From positions 9,872,001 to 9,936,000 of the forward strand of contig NC_060019.1 in the NCBI RefSeq assembly GCF_021134715.1: a DNA stretch of 64,000 bases, read 5' to 3'. The position numbers and the translations under genes are program-made. Each line of letters starts with the position of its first letter. Within the stretch, counting starts at the first letter, position 1. Positions 23,848 through 36,604 of this stretch are shown in pieces. The notes beneath the pieces were generated by a model. It did not search any database and had not been told where the DNA came from. It was given only the letters and a program-made list of their open reading frames with translations. The DNA comes from Daphnia pulex (Eukaryota; Arthropoda; Branchiopoda; Diplostraca; Daphniidae).

Positions 23848-26800
23848 ATGCCGGAATCACCATTCGGAGCTGATGTAGGCAAACAACCCGGTCTGGAAAT
23901 CTGGAGAATCGAGGTAAGGGAAATATTAATAATAACAAATATATCCATGAGCGATTTCTAAATAGTGATAAAATAAACAAAGATATTGATTTCTGACAGT
24001 AGCAAGTTTGCAACAGGCGCAAATTTAGAGCGACGAGTATCTAATTGCTAAAACAACAAAGAACAAAGAGCACAATTAGTAGCCTACTCATTGACTTAGA
24101 AAAATTGTTCTTTTAGGAAAATCACACTTTGTGTGTAAAAAAAATCTGAAAACGAGACTAGTAAACCAAAATATAACATGAAACACGGAACTAAAGATCT
24201 AAATTTAGATTCTTTCGTTTCCCCTCTGTAGCTAGCTGCTCTTCTAGCAATAACAATGTACAAACTCCCGGAAATGACAAAAAAAAATTATAATAAGAAT
24301 AACAAAATACAGCCCGTAGTTTGTCCTTACCTCATCATGTTGCCAAAAAAACATAGGTGAAAAATGTAGATTCCCGTTTACCAGTGTTAATTTTCTCTAC
24401 AAAATACTCAAATGTTAAAACAGTAATTTTCTCTACGCCACTTATCTACAACACTTATCTTATCGTCTAAAATATTCAAGCGATATTATCGTAAATTGAT
24501 TCTATAACTTTAAAAAAGTAACCTGGTTCCATCCGTTCGCGTAGGAAACATGGGCTGTTGAGCACGCATGTACATCGGTACACGTTACGGTAAAATGAAC
24601 GCGAGACCGACACACCTTGAGGCACTGCATGGCCATGGTATTTTTTAACACCCACACAATTTGGGAGTGCTGGAACTCTGAGCATCACGTAGACGCACGT
24701 TTAGAAATAGGTGCACAATAGAGTTGTCATCAGCATGAGAGATAATCCGAAAATTTTATGGCTGTTTTTGGAACCTGGGAAATAAGATGATCAACAAAAG
24801 CAGACAAAACAAAAGCGAAACATAAAATGAAATCCTGTCCTGTAGAAAGTTTCCTTTTTTTGTTTTGCCTCGTCTGCTTTTTTGACGAACGGTTCTTTCC
24901 CGTGCGTGGCCGCAAACGAGTTTCATCATTGCGTACTCGCCTGAAGCGAGGAAAAATGCGATCAGCAAGGAATTGTTTCAACACCGCATCCGGTTTCTTG
25001 TACGCTTCATGGTGGACAACTTCACGATTACTCAAGTCTTTGGGAGTCAACTCAGACACACCATACTTATTTCTTCGTCATCAAAAATATATTTCCTGGG
25101 GGTATTCGGTTTGTGCCGGAAGAATCTAACCAGAAAAAAAATAGAGCGGATAAATTATTTTCGAGGTTTTTCGTTATCATCCTCTAAATTAATTAAATTC
25201 AAGAAAAACTATGAATATTTATCTTACTGCTCGAATATACCGTGCCAATTAACATATATTTCCCGGAAGAAAGTTACCACATTTAACATAAGGTTGAGAT
25301 ATCAAACTAGTCTAATACCTTACAAATTTAACATTTCCCGGAAGAAAGTTACCACATTTAACACCAAGTTGAGATATAAAATTACCACGGTTTTCGTTAG
25401 TTTTTTCTATATCTAGTATTTTTTAAAAATCATTTGGACTAAGATATCTGAAAATAGGACTTGCAGCAAATGTGATGCAATACTGTTTGCCAATGTGAGG
25501 AAATGTCTTGAAAATACTTATTTCGATCCATCTGTCGTTACAGAATTTCGCTCCGGTTGCATACGATAAGAAATCGTATGGCAAGTTCTACAGTGGAGAT
25601 TCTTATATTGTCCTGAATGTGAGTATTTTTGGAACTAAGAGTGTGAGCACAAAAAGTCTTGGTGTTAATGCTAATCATTTTTACAGACCAGGCTGTCTGG
25701 TGACAAGTTGAAATGGGACATTCACTTCTGGCTGGGAAAAGATACTTCACAGGTATGTTTAAGGGAATTCAAAACATTCTGTTTTCACAGGATCTTTTTG
25801 ACAGAAAATTTATCACTTTAATTTATAAGAACCAACCTTTTTTACGGGGTACATCATCTCGATCCATCATCATCTGACTGTAAGGCAATAAACTGTGATT
25901 GATTGTATAGGATGAAATGGGAGCAGCAGCAATTTTTGCTGTCGAGTTGGACGACTATCTCGGCGGAGTTCCTGTTCAACATCGAGAAGTTCAAGAATAT
26001 GAGTCATCAATGTTCCTGGCAAATTTCCCTAGCGGTACGCGTTGACTGAGCTGCTTCTCCTAAAGGGCTTTATGTAATTTTTTTTTCTTCAAATGTCACA
26101 ATTTTTAAGGTGTGCGATACCTTGATGGCGGAGTTGCCAGTGGTTTCAAGCATGTTGATCCCGACCAAGTGGAGAAGAAACTTTTGCAAGTCAAGGGCAA
26201 GCGAAACGTTCGCGTCAGACAGGTACATTTGTATCCCGTTGGAACTCTAAAAGAACTTTTAATTTAAGACAGAAAATCTATGAAATTACTGCAGGTCCCA
26301 CTTGACGTTTCTTCAATGAACAAAGGCGATTGCTTCGTTTTGGATGCTGGAAAAGTCATCTATGTATATATGGGCAACAGTAGCAAGAAGGTGGAACGTT
26401 TGAAGGCGATTCAGGCGGCCAATCAAGTCCGTGATCAAGACCATGCTGGCAAAGCCAGGATCATTATCCTCGGTACGTTGCCTTAATAAACACACCCAAA
26501 AAATCAATTTTTTATAAAACGATTTCGTTTCACACAGACGAATTCAGCAATGGGGGTGATGTTATGACATTTTTCAATGAGCTGGGAAGTGGATCACCAG
26601 GGGAAGTTCCGGAAGCATCTCCCGAAGATGACGACGTTTCATTCGAAAAACAACAACAAGTACAACCAAATTTAAAGCAAAGACCCACAAAAAATAAAAT
26701 ATTTACGAAATTCTCTTACTTTCAAGTCGTCAGTGATATTGTTCCGCGTGAGCGATGCTAGCGGACAATTGGTGATTGAAGAAGTCGGTCAAAAACCTCT

Positions 26801-29465
26801 ACAGCAATCCATGTTGAAAAGAGAGGTAAATCACTTGTTTCCGTTTTGCCCGTTGTGATAGCTTCCGTCCTTACTTCTCACGCCACCTTGGATTGTACAC
26901 TAATCCTTTAATGTTTTTTTAATCGTGTTTTGTTTTGCTTTCACTAACACGCCAACACTTAACGTGATATGAGAAGAACGATGAAAGTGAGAATTCGGTA
27001 AGTCGCTGCGAGTCTAACTGCATCCAATTTGTTGCACTGATTGAAAACGAGAGCACCGTCAACTTGAACAATTTGAAGGTCTTCTTGATATCTGTTATTT
27101 AATTCTTGCTTTTCTTATAGGATTGTTTTATTTTGGACACTGCGGGATCGGGGCTTTTTGTCTGGATTGGTCGCGGATGTACTAAGGCTGAGAAACTTGA
27201 AGCGATGAATGTGGCCCAGAAGTTCTTAACAGAGAAAGGCTATCCGCTCTGGACCAAGGTATTTTAATCTGTAAACATAAAATCAAATGACATAATTGGC
27301 ATAATAGCATTGCTTGTTTAGGTTAATCGAGTTGTGGATGGAGGTGAACCAACTATTTTCAAACAATACTTTGCTAGTTGGAAAGAAGAAACTGGAGGTA
27401 AAGAACAAGTGCCTGTTCCAATGAAGAATGGCCGCATTGCTGGTAAGCCAAACTCAAAATATGATAACCGATACAAGTACAAAGTAGACTCACGCATTTC
27501 ATCATTTTAGAATTCAACGTCAGCTCACTGCACAAAGACAAGCTTCGTCTGTTACTTAAACAGGGTGGTGCTGCACCAGGATTTTCACCGGATGACGGCA
27601 GCGGAGAAAAAGAAATTTACCGCGTCGAGAATTTCGAATTGGCGCCAGTCGACCCAGCAGCTTATGGCATGTTTTTTGGAGGCGATTCATATGTTATCAA
27701 GTACACATACAACATCAGCGGACGCAATCGTTACATCATTTACTTCTGGCAGGTAAACACTGAACTGGCGAGCAATATAAATGTTTCAAGTATCATTAAA
27801 CATGAATTTTCTATCGATTTCAGGGTAATGACAGCAGCCAAGACGAGAAGGCCGCTTCTGCCATTCATGCTATGAGATTGGATAATGAAGTTGCCGGCAA
27901 AGCTGTGCAAGTCCGCCTCACACAAGGTAATGAGCCCCGCCATTTCATTAAGATGTTCAAAGGAAGGATGATCATTTTCACCGGTGGCCACGCCAGCGGA
28001 TTTCGCAATATTCACGATTACGATAGCTACGATGTGGATGGAACACGTCTCTTCCACGTAAGTTCGAAAGTATAAACCGTGGATATACATAATTACTGTA
28101 TCTGTTTCCCTTATTGTAAAGGTACGGGGTTATGCTGCTGATGACATGAGAGCTGTTCAAGTAGCTGAAACTGCTTCGTCTCTTAATTCAGACGACGTTT
28201 TTGTTCTGGAAATTCCATCAAAAACTTACCTATGGAATGGCGTGGTAAGTCCTGGACCGTTTCTTATCTGTGGAGCTTGAATTCTATTTATTAATCCATT
28301 TTCAGGCATCTTCTGATGATGAAAAGACCCTCGGAGTTGAGATTGCCAATCTGGTTTCTCCTGGTCGTGAAATGGTGCCGATAAATGAAGGCGAAGAGCC
28401 GCAAGAGTTTTGGGATGCTTTGGGTGGTAAAGGACCGTACACCACTGTTCAACCAGATCCTCCGCCAGTGCTTAAGGCTCGCTTGTTCCACTGCATCTTG
28501 AACATTTTTGGCCGCCTGAGAGTGGAAGAAATGAAACCTTTTAAACAAGAAGTATTTTAAGACATATTTTTTTGAATTTTTCACTTTAGAATTTGTGTAC
28601 AAACTTAAATTTTTAAAACATTTTCCTTGCAGGATTTGGTGGATGATGATGTGATGGTTTTAGATTCTGGCCATGAAATTTATGTTTGGATCGGACTGCA
28701 TAGTACAGATAAAGAACGTGAAGCTGGATTCAAAATGGCCCAGGTTTTTACCAGATTTTCAAAAGCTTTTGATCCATTGAAAAATAATTGATTTTCTGTT
28801 ATAGGAATATCTGGTAACTGAGCCTTCTCAGCGTAGTGTTGACTCAACACTCATCTTCATGATTCATCAAAGACAAGAGCCTGAGAGCTTCACTGACGTC
28901 TTCCCCACCTGGAATAGAAACATGTGGAAGGTATAAAATCAAGAAAAACATACTCTTCTAAAACAAAAATCTTTGCTGCAGTTCTCTTGCCAACAAAAGC
29001 ACGATCTGCTCTCTTTTCTCCATTCTTGTTTAATTAGAGTGCTTTACCCCTCTGTTTAAGTACAAAACCCATACTCTCAAACTGTTTTAGATGACATCAA
29101 ATTTTAATTATAACCTGCAAACTGCATGACAAATGTAGGAGACACCATGTAAATCACACACGAAGCAATCTGTATTCATCCACCCAGGCTAACGACTTCT
29201 AGACTCTGATTCTTACCTGTACTTGACATTGTAGTATTTTATCTTTGGTTTCTGAAGTAGCATGCTGGAAAGTGGGCCTGTATACCTTAAAACTCTTTCA
29301 TTAACACGTGCGAGTATTCTTTCCTTGAAGATGAACTAATTCGAATTGGTTGGGTTTTGTTTGCAATTTTGCCACTTTTTTGTTTTACGTTTCCAGGAGC
29401 AGAAAACATACGAACAAATTAAAGCAGAAATCATGGCATCCAACGGAGTTGAAGACGACGAGTAG
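23848..29465 (+). CDS. Gel: gelsolin (six-domain actin-severing and capping protein)
   Basis: Exons: 23848-23913, 25544-25618, 25687-25752, 25911-26034, 26110-26222, 26295-26472, 26538-26659, 26727-26825, optional 26977-26997, 27121-27258, 27322-27442, 27511-27752, 27824-28057, 28122-28244, 28306-28551, 28633-28743, 28805-28930 and 29397-29465. All join in phase and give 750 aa (757 with the microexon), near the 731 aa of cytoplasmic human gelsolin. Six gelsolin repeats are visible: G1 ([32 protein letters not shown]), G2 (GDCFVLD...VYMGN), G3 (DCFILD...VWIG), G4 ([25 protein letters not shown]), G5 (DDVFVLE...YLWNG) and G6 (DDVMVLDSG...VYVWIG-like). There is no signal peptide, so this is the cytoplasmic form; a secreted form would need another first exon. 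There is no villin headpiece. It severs and caps actin filaments under calcium and phosphoinositide control (family knowledge). Confidence 0.95.
25261..25385 (+). repeat. two-copy tandem repeat of 75-bp period in gelsolin intron 1
   Basis: The block beginning TCCCGGAAGAAAGTTACCAC occurs at 25261 and again at 25336. About 45 bp is almost identical in the two copies, and the repeat may begin slightly upstream. It lies about 160 bp before exon 2 of the gelsolin gene. Function unknown. Confidence 0.8.
26977..26997 (+). CDS. candidate alternative 21-nt microexon of gelsolin
   Basis: Inside the 295-bp interval between exons 26727-26825 and 27121-27258, a 21-nt segment encoding NDESENS is bounded by AG and a strong GTAAGT donor and is phase 0 on both sides. 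Including it lengthens the start of domain G3 by seven acidic residues (MLKRE-NDESENS-DCFILD); skipping it gives the normal family length. The upstream pyrimidine tract is poor, and an acceptor three bases earlier (adding K) is equally possible. Confidence 0.45.
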
Positions 29466-29731
29466 TTAGAGACCACATGACATGACCCCGTGCGATTTAC
29501 TAACTCAGCTTTTTCGTCTGCTTTAACAAAAAATGTCTAACAAATTTGAATACGGGGTTTTTTGACCGCGCACATTATTTCTCCCTTAAATCTTCTACAC
29601 TGTGATACTTTTCTTGTCTTTGATGTGCTACTAGAATTTCTTGAAAAAACACAAATAGGTGCTCTTATCTGTTGCTTGACCTTCGATTCTTTTGAAAGAA
29701 ATGAATCCCATATGGAAGCTATCACGAGGTA

Positions 29732-29737
29732 ATTAAA
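29732..29737 (+). terminator. possible gelsolin polyadenylation signal
   Basis: ATTAAA lies 267 bp after the gelsolin stop codon. It is the most plausible hexamer before the repeat region begins at about 29.85 kb; no AATAAA was seen in between. Confidence 0.3.
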
Positions 29738-29848
29738 TACCACTATTCCTGTCTTCGTGTGGCAGTACTTTATATGATCGTCTATCTCGTTCTCAACATC
29801 TTTGCTGTTTCGCTACATTGATAACCAGATTCAATACACTGAGAAAAT

Positions 29849-32800
29849 ATTCTACTCTACTTTTTTTAAAACTATGAATTTTAGAAACAAAAATTTACAT
29901 TGACATATACAATGCCAAACTTCAGCAACCCTACGAGGTCAGGTGCCACAGGTGGGTCAGCAATACATGACAATTAATCTCTGACATCAGTCTGCCATCA
30001 CTTGATTAAACTCGTATCTATGACTATTTAATTATTTTTTCAAGATGTGTTTCCATAGGAATTCCATAGGAAACACTTTCAAAAATTTTGTCCTATATCC
30101 TTTAAGACAGTGTCTTGTAAAGACTATAGGCTCTGCTAGATAGATAGCAATTCCAGTCGAAGAACACCGCACATTTCTGCACGCTTGTCTTTAAAGATTA
30201 TAAGACGAAAACCGATCTTAAACACTCGTAAATCAGAAGAAATCGCAACGACTCTTTAAATACTGTATTACCTGAAAAACGTAGCTAACAGTAACAGCGT
30301 CAACAACACAAAAGTGCGATTTATATTAAATCAACATATCTTTTGAAATATTAAGAAACATTTCTAACGAACAATTGTTTGTTTACTTAAGTTCATTTTT
30401 GGATGTTTTATGAAAATGTGCTCGATATACTTATATTTTAGTTCTATTACGAGCCTAAATCTATTTTGCGTATCATTTCGCGTAAAAACTGATTCTGAGC
30501 AATACGATAATGTAAGTCAAGACAAGAGGTTGTATCGATCCCATTTAGCTATGGGTCTTAATTACTTACATTAATTGATAAAGAAAGATGTGTATCCGTA
30601 GGATACACTTGTCAAAAATTTAATCCTGTATGCATTAAACACTTAATGCCCACCTAGTGGGTGAATTGTTTTAGGCATAAAGGACTAACCTATGAAAGAG
30701 TTGTTGATGTTGTTGTTGTTGCTAATGAATTAAATGCAACGAGGACTCTTTTTAATACTCTTGTTCTTGAAAACGTAGCTAACAGCGTCAACAGCACAAA
30801 AGTGCGATTTACATAAAACCAATAGGTTCGTTGAAATATTAAGAAACAGTTTATAACACACAATCGTTTGTTTTTACTTGAGTTCATTTTTTGTTGTTTC
30901 ATGAATATGTACTTGATATACTTTTATTGTAGTTATAATAACAAAACAAAAGTGTTTTGTGTCTCTGAGTGGTAATGGTGTCTACGACACACTCGAATTG
31001 TTTGTTGGCTAGTGGGCTAGTCACTATTACGCAAGAAGGTTTACGAATAGTAGTTAAGGAAAATAACATTTCTTCGTTATTCAAAAATTGCGTCAGAATA
31101 AATTTAGTGGTTTTTTCATCAATTCTGATATTAGGGGACTTTTATCAAATGTCACGAACGGGTTAGCGTGGGCTTCACGTTGCTGTGGCCGACCAGTGGT
31201 GTAGTTTAACGGAGCTGGCTCTGTGATTGCACGCCCAGTCTCCCCAAAAGCACATGCACTGCCGTCACTCCAACACACGAAAAACGGACGACAGTGCCCA
31301 ACACTAGTTAACAGAGAAACCCTCACATACTTTTATTTTAGTTCTATTACGAGCCAAAGTCTATTTTGCAAAGCCTTTCGCGAATTAACTGATTTCGAAA
31401 AATCGATAACGTCAATCATGAACGGGACTTCGGGGGTTAACGAACAACAGGTAGTCATGGGTCTCAATTATTTTTTTATTAATAAAGATGTGAAACCGTA
31501 GGAATCACTCGTCAAAAATTTGGTCCTGTATGCATTAAACCATAAGACTTTACCCCCGTTGAGACGTAGGAACACTCTTTCAGTACTCCGAAATAACACT
31601 CAGAGGTTCAAAACACTCCGAGTGTTACCATGTCACGTCTCAACCTTCATCTTTAATGACTACAGGCATGACAAAACTAGTAAACTACAAGTGGGTGGGT
31701 GAGTTTTCTGAGTTAATCTGTAATTATGACTCTTTATGATACTGTAATTCTTGAAAACGTAGCTAACAGCGTCAACAACACAAAAGTGCGATGTACATCA
31801 AATCAACATATTTTTTGAAATATTAAGAAACAGTTTCTAACACACAATTGTTTGTTTACTTGAGTTCATTTTTTGTTTTTTCATGAATATGTACTTGATA
31901 TACTTTTATTGTAGTTAAAATAACAAACCAAAGTATTGGGTGTCTCTGAGTCGTAATGGTAGCCTTGCGGATATTGTCTTACACGGCTCGCAAAAGTGGA
32001 GGATGGGGGAGGGGATATTCTTTCTTTTGTCTCACACTCAAATTGTTTATTGGCTAGTGGTGCTATTGAGGTTTTTTCATATATTCTGATAGCGTGAATT
32101 TTTTTCCAGCGTGTAGGTGCTATAGTTTGGTGGAAGTGGTCTGAAATTTTATTTACATAAAAAAACAACAAGAAAAGGAATTTCTTTTTCAAGTCTAAAC
32201 ATGTAGAGGTTCGATTCAGGGACGGTTAGTCATCGCTTTAATCGCCTTATCTTTCGACCTATAGAATCACTGAGTTTATTATATCTGGTGCCATTGCTCC
32301 ATCTGATTTAGACAAGGGCAGATTCGGTTAATGAAATACCTAAACATCTAGTATCTAATTATCATTCACAGTTCACAGTACACAGTGGTTGTAATAAATT
32401 ATTCTACTCTACTTAAAAAAAAACTATGAATTTTTGAAACAATAATTTCCATTGACATTCAATGCCAAACTTCAGCAACCCTACGAGGTCAGGTGCCAAA
32501 GGTGGGGCAGTAATACGTCATCATGACAATTAATTTCTGACTTCAGTTTACCAATACTTGATTTAATTTTTTTGTATGACATTTTATTAATTTTTTTAAG
32601 ATGTGTTTCCATGGTCAGTTTTATTGCACAGACAGCCGACACGGACCATTAGTGCTCGAACGCAAACTCGTTTCCCGAGGAAAACATCTCCGTTAAAACT
32701 CTTCCATTGAAGGAAACACTTTCAAAAATGTTGTCCTATATCTTTTAAGGCAGTGTCTTGTAGAAACAATGCACACAGCAATTTATGTCAATACACACCT

Positions 32801-33520
32801 GTCTTTAAAGATAGTAAGACGATAACCGATCCTAGGAACTCGTAAATCAGAAGAACTTGCAACGACTCTTTAAATACTTTTTTCCTGAAAAACGTAGCTA
32901 ACAGCGTCAACAACACAAAAGTGCGATTTACATCAAATCAACCTATTTTTTGAAATATTAAGAAACAGTTTCTAACGAACAGTTGTATGCTTACTTGAGT
33001 TCATTCTTTGTTTTTTCATGAATATGTACTTGATATACTTTTATTGTAGTTATAATAACAAACCAAAGTGTTGCGTGTCACTTTGTGGTAATGGTATAAG
33101 CCTTGAGGATATTGTCTTACACGGCTCGAAAAAATGGCGAACTTGTGGGGGAGGAGATATTCTTTCTTTTGTCTCACACTCAAATTGTTTATTAGTAGTG
33201 CTACTGAGGTTTTTTTCTGATAGCGTGAATTTTTTTCCAGCGCGTCGGTGCTATATTTTGGTGGAAGTGGTCTGAAATTTTATTTACATAAAAAAACAAC
33301 AAGAAAAGGAATTTCTTTTTCAAGTCTAAACATGTAGAGGTTCGCTTCGTACGACAAGTCGACGCTTTAATCGCCTTATCTTTCGACCTATAGAATCACT
33401 GAGATTATTATATCTTGTGCCATTGCTCCATCTGTTTTAGATAAGGCCAGATTCGGTTAATAAAATGCCTAAACATCTAGTATCTAATTTTCATTCACAG
33501 TTCACAGTGGTTGTAATAAA
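29849..33520 (+). repeat. mosaic of diverged direct repeats (blocks A-D, two to four copies)
   Basis: Four block types recur in direct orientation. A: 29849-30060 and 32400-32611 (shares CAGCAACCCTACGAGGTCAG). B: about 30243-30460, 30745-30960, 31727-31945 and 32860-33060 (shares AAAACGTAGCTAACAGCGTC). C: about 30433-30640 and 31331-31540 (ends GTCCTGTATGCATTAAAC). D: about 31938-32400 and 33075-33520 (shares CGCCTTATCTTTCGACCTAT), with a decayed third copy near 30960-31180. B-D pairs therefore occur as 31727-32400 and 32860-33520, each about 670 bp. Copies differ by scattered substitutions and small indels. No open reading frame is preserved between copies and no clear terminal inverted repeats were found. 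Borders are approximate, read by eye. Confidence 0.85.
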
Positions 33521-33727
33521 TTTGTAGCATTTGATTGTTCCGATTGACAAACGAAGTTGGACTAGAACTGCTCTCACTTTCATTTTCGAACATGGTTTTT
33601 CAGGACGGTAATGGCACTTTCGATCCACCGTCACTTGTGAAAATATCTGCTCGTTTCTTGGCTGCCAACATGTGCCTCTTGCCAATAAAAGTGCCCGAGA
33701 ATAAGTCGCCTAGAAGTAAACAAGGTC

Positions 33728-35386
33728 ATGAATCAACTGGTCGTTTCAAGTTGCAATTATTTCGAATATCCCGCCGAAAATCTTCCAAAAAGATTACCAC
33801 TGAACATCGCCACGCCCTTCGTAAAAATTTTGTCACGCAAAAATGTTTCAATAATTACAATAATAATTTTCTGTTACGTACTTCAAGCTCCTTCTATGTT
33901 GGAGATGGTTTGGCAAGAGGCCCTCTGCCTGCAGCAAGGAATAGACTATGATGATGTGTACCGGTTCTTGAACGAAACCCGACTCTACTTAGATCTACGT
34001 CACTGTAAATCGCCAGTTAAGAACGGCCAGAATGACGGCCGCTCTTCTCTCACTAGACTTTTAAATCGAATACCTCAATATTCTCCAGTATTTAATTGTT
34101 GTAAAAGATACAAAAATTTTGTGAAATTAAAGCCATTTGTATTTTCAGAATTTGACGCATCTCAATTTGAGTTACCAGCAACATCTGCCGGCCGATTTTT
34201 CATTCCTCAGCCAGCTAGTCCAGCTTGAGTCGCTCAAGTGTGATTATGTTACTGAATTTGATTGCAAGAAAATCCAGTCAGTGGCAGACTCGGTCGCCCC
34301 ACTGCACTACTTCAAGTGAGTTATTATTTATTTAGTTGTTTCAGACTTCCGGTGCGGATTCGAGCGTTCAATTGCTTCCCCTTACGTAACAGAATACTCA
34401 GCCTCAGAGGCTGTTTCTACGTTGAAGACGATGCTCTCGGGTACTTGTGCCGGAAGCTACAACGATTGGAAGTACTTGACCTGCGTGAGACCCAACCGGA
34501 CGGTTGGAATTTTCTCGCAGACGCGCGACACTTCCGCCTGCTGCAGCACGAACATCTTTTGAACGGACTCTCCCAACTCTTTCGGGAAAGCGAATATGAT
34601 TACACAGACGCACTACCAATCTACAAAAATGAGCATGTCAAATACGAGCCCGATGGGCATCCTCTTTTGATAACCTACCACTTACACATCGTGTTCCCGC
34701 ACCTGGTGAAACTGGAATTACTTCAAATATGTTTTCAATCTCAATCTTTGGAGTCCATACGACAGTTGGCCAGTTTGAAAGAGTTGACACTAACAGCGGA
34801 CAGAATGATGGCCGCCGAAGAGAGCTTGATGGGCGTAATGGATAGCTGCGGGAGCAACCTTGAATTGCTCCGTTTGTCCAAATTTAGCTGGGCAGTGCCG
34901 CTGGAGACTGTGGCGCAGCGCTGCCCAAATTTGAAAACGCTCCGGCTGGAGCACTGCCGATTCCGGCCAAGCGATGACAGCAGGTCAGCTTCGTTTCAAC
35001 AGGCCTCTCACCCGCAGCAGCCGTATTGGAATCAACTGGAATATCTGGAATTGACTGCCGTTCCCGTCCGGATGGATTCGATGGCGGATTGGGTTCTACT
35101 TATGCCGGCGAGTCTCCAGCGCTGCGTTCTGTGTTTCGTCGGAAATGTTAACATTGACGACAGGTTTCTCGAGCTATTGCCATCAATTGGAATGAAATAC
35201 TTGGCTCTGATTGGGGCCCGCCAATTGACGGACAAGGGTGTCGAGAACCTGATAGTTCGATTCCGTCATCAGCAGGGATCTAAAAACAAATTGGTGATTT
35301 CAGATTGCAACCACCAGATTAGACAACGGCGAGCCGAGCTCGAGCAAATAGCCCGTGATAATCGTGTTCACCTCTTCTTACATTAA
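33728..35386 (+). CDS. leucine-rich-repeat protein (F-box/AMN1-like)
   Basis: Three exons: 33728-34015, 34149-34315 and 34345-35386 (TAA), in phase, giving 498 aa. The first exon (1-96) has an ENLPKRLPLNIATPFVKIL segment resembling an F-box-like or family-specific helical cap, then LDLRHC. Downstream are irregular cysteine-type leucine-rich repeats: NLTHLNLSYQQ, LQRLEVLDLRE preceded by VEDDALGYLCRK, LVKLELLQI, LKELTLTA, LELLRLSKFSW, CPNLKTLRLEHCRF, LEYLELTAVPV, MKYLALIGARQLTDKGVENL. Such proteins usually form a curved scaffold binding partner proteins; those with an F-box recruit substrates to SCF ubiquitin ligases (family knowledge). No catalytic domain, signal peptide or membrane span is present. 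The start codon is uncertain: the frame is open back to 33689 and the ATG context is weak. The gene directly follows the repeat mosaic. AATAAA lies 48 bp after the stop. Confidence 0.75.
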
Positions 35387-35433
35387 ACTATTTGATTACA
35401 TTTGATGTCTCATCGCTATATCGCAACTTTGTC

Positions 35434-35439
35434 AATAAA
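35434..35439 (+). terminator. polyadenylation signal of the LRR gene
   Basis: AATAAA 48 bp downstream of the LRR stop codon, followed by AT-rich then T-rich DNA. Confidence 0.6.
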
Positions 35440-36553
35440 ATATACGACGCGAAATGACGGAAGTAGATAAAACCTTTCTAATCTCTTCCGGTGACTTATC
35501 TTTTGACTGTCTTAATCTCATTTACGACTGCTGTAGAGTATTCTTTGCTATTCAATTTAGCTCACAATGCCTTCAAAATTTTAAAATTTTGATTTTTTAG
35601 AAATCTTATTTATTCATTGAAAATACGTGCCAATAAAAATTTAATGTCGAGAAATTTGTTTTAAATTTTACCTCAGGTTATTTTTTAAACATTTGAATTA
35701 TATCGATATCTTAAAGCAAGCATGACTAATAAAAAAGATTAGTGTCGTCTGCTTTCGTTGTTTACAAGTTTCGAAAAAGAGACGAAGTTTTTTATTTTTA
35801 ATATTATAAAGAAAGCGAAACGATAATTTGTTTTAAAACTTCCTGCAAGAAAAAAGGGCAAATAATAAAATTACAAAAATGTGGTGTCATGTGAACTCTG
35901 TGGTCGCGGCTCTCCATCATTCCATGCTCTTCACTCCATTCTGTTTAGTGTTCAGCAGGTAAAACTAAGTGTTAAGTGTAAAAACTAAGAATGCATCTAA
36001 AAATTATTATTGGAGCTTAAATAGAAGAGAAACCTGGGCTTCCAAATTTGGGAAAATTTAGTTCCTGGTTGGCATTTATCGTACAATCCCCCTCTGTTGA
36101 TGCATGGCAGTTTGTTTGCAGTATGTAACCTTATTTTCGTTTGTGCAGATTTTAAGCCTGAGCCAGCCATCATCAAATACAATATGCCAGTTTTGCTTGT
36201 GTTGGTCATCATCAACATTGCATCACCTGTCATCATCAACAATCTTAGTATTATGGGGTAATGATTTTCGTTAATTGTAATAACCTGCATGACCTGCTCA
36301 GGACCTGATAGATATTTTAATAATGCATGACTTGCACTTTTTTTCTGTCAAATTATTCATGACCCATTTTGTATTTTTATTTAGATATAAACAGGATCCC
36401 TCTTGATTGGAGGAACTACCGATGTCGATCGAGTTACGTATTTCTTCTTCCGATTTCTGAAATCCCTCTGCTCTCGTGTATACCCATGTGTGTGTGGGTG
36501 TATTCACGAGAACGTCCATTTTCCTATCCCTCCCGGTGTCTTCAACTTTTCAG

Positions 36554-36604
36554 CGGATGGGGGAAGCACTTATGGATGCCTGGCCGTATTTCCCAGGCTT
36601 AAAG
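36554..36604 (+). other. isolated exon-like segment (51 nt)
   Basis: A 51-nt segment follows a pyrimidine-rich acceptor (TTCAACTTTTCAG) and ends at a GTAGGA donor. One frame reads RMGEALMDAWPYFPGLK without a stop. No partner exon was found, so it may be a non-coding exon or chance. Confidence 0.2.

Noticed and set aside
29849..33520. LTR retrotransposon or CRISPR-like array
   Set aside because: No polymerase-type frames, no TG...CA bounded long terminal repeats, and repeat spacing and length unlike a CRISPR array. This is a eukaryotic tandem or mosaic duplication.
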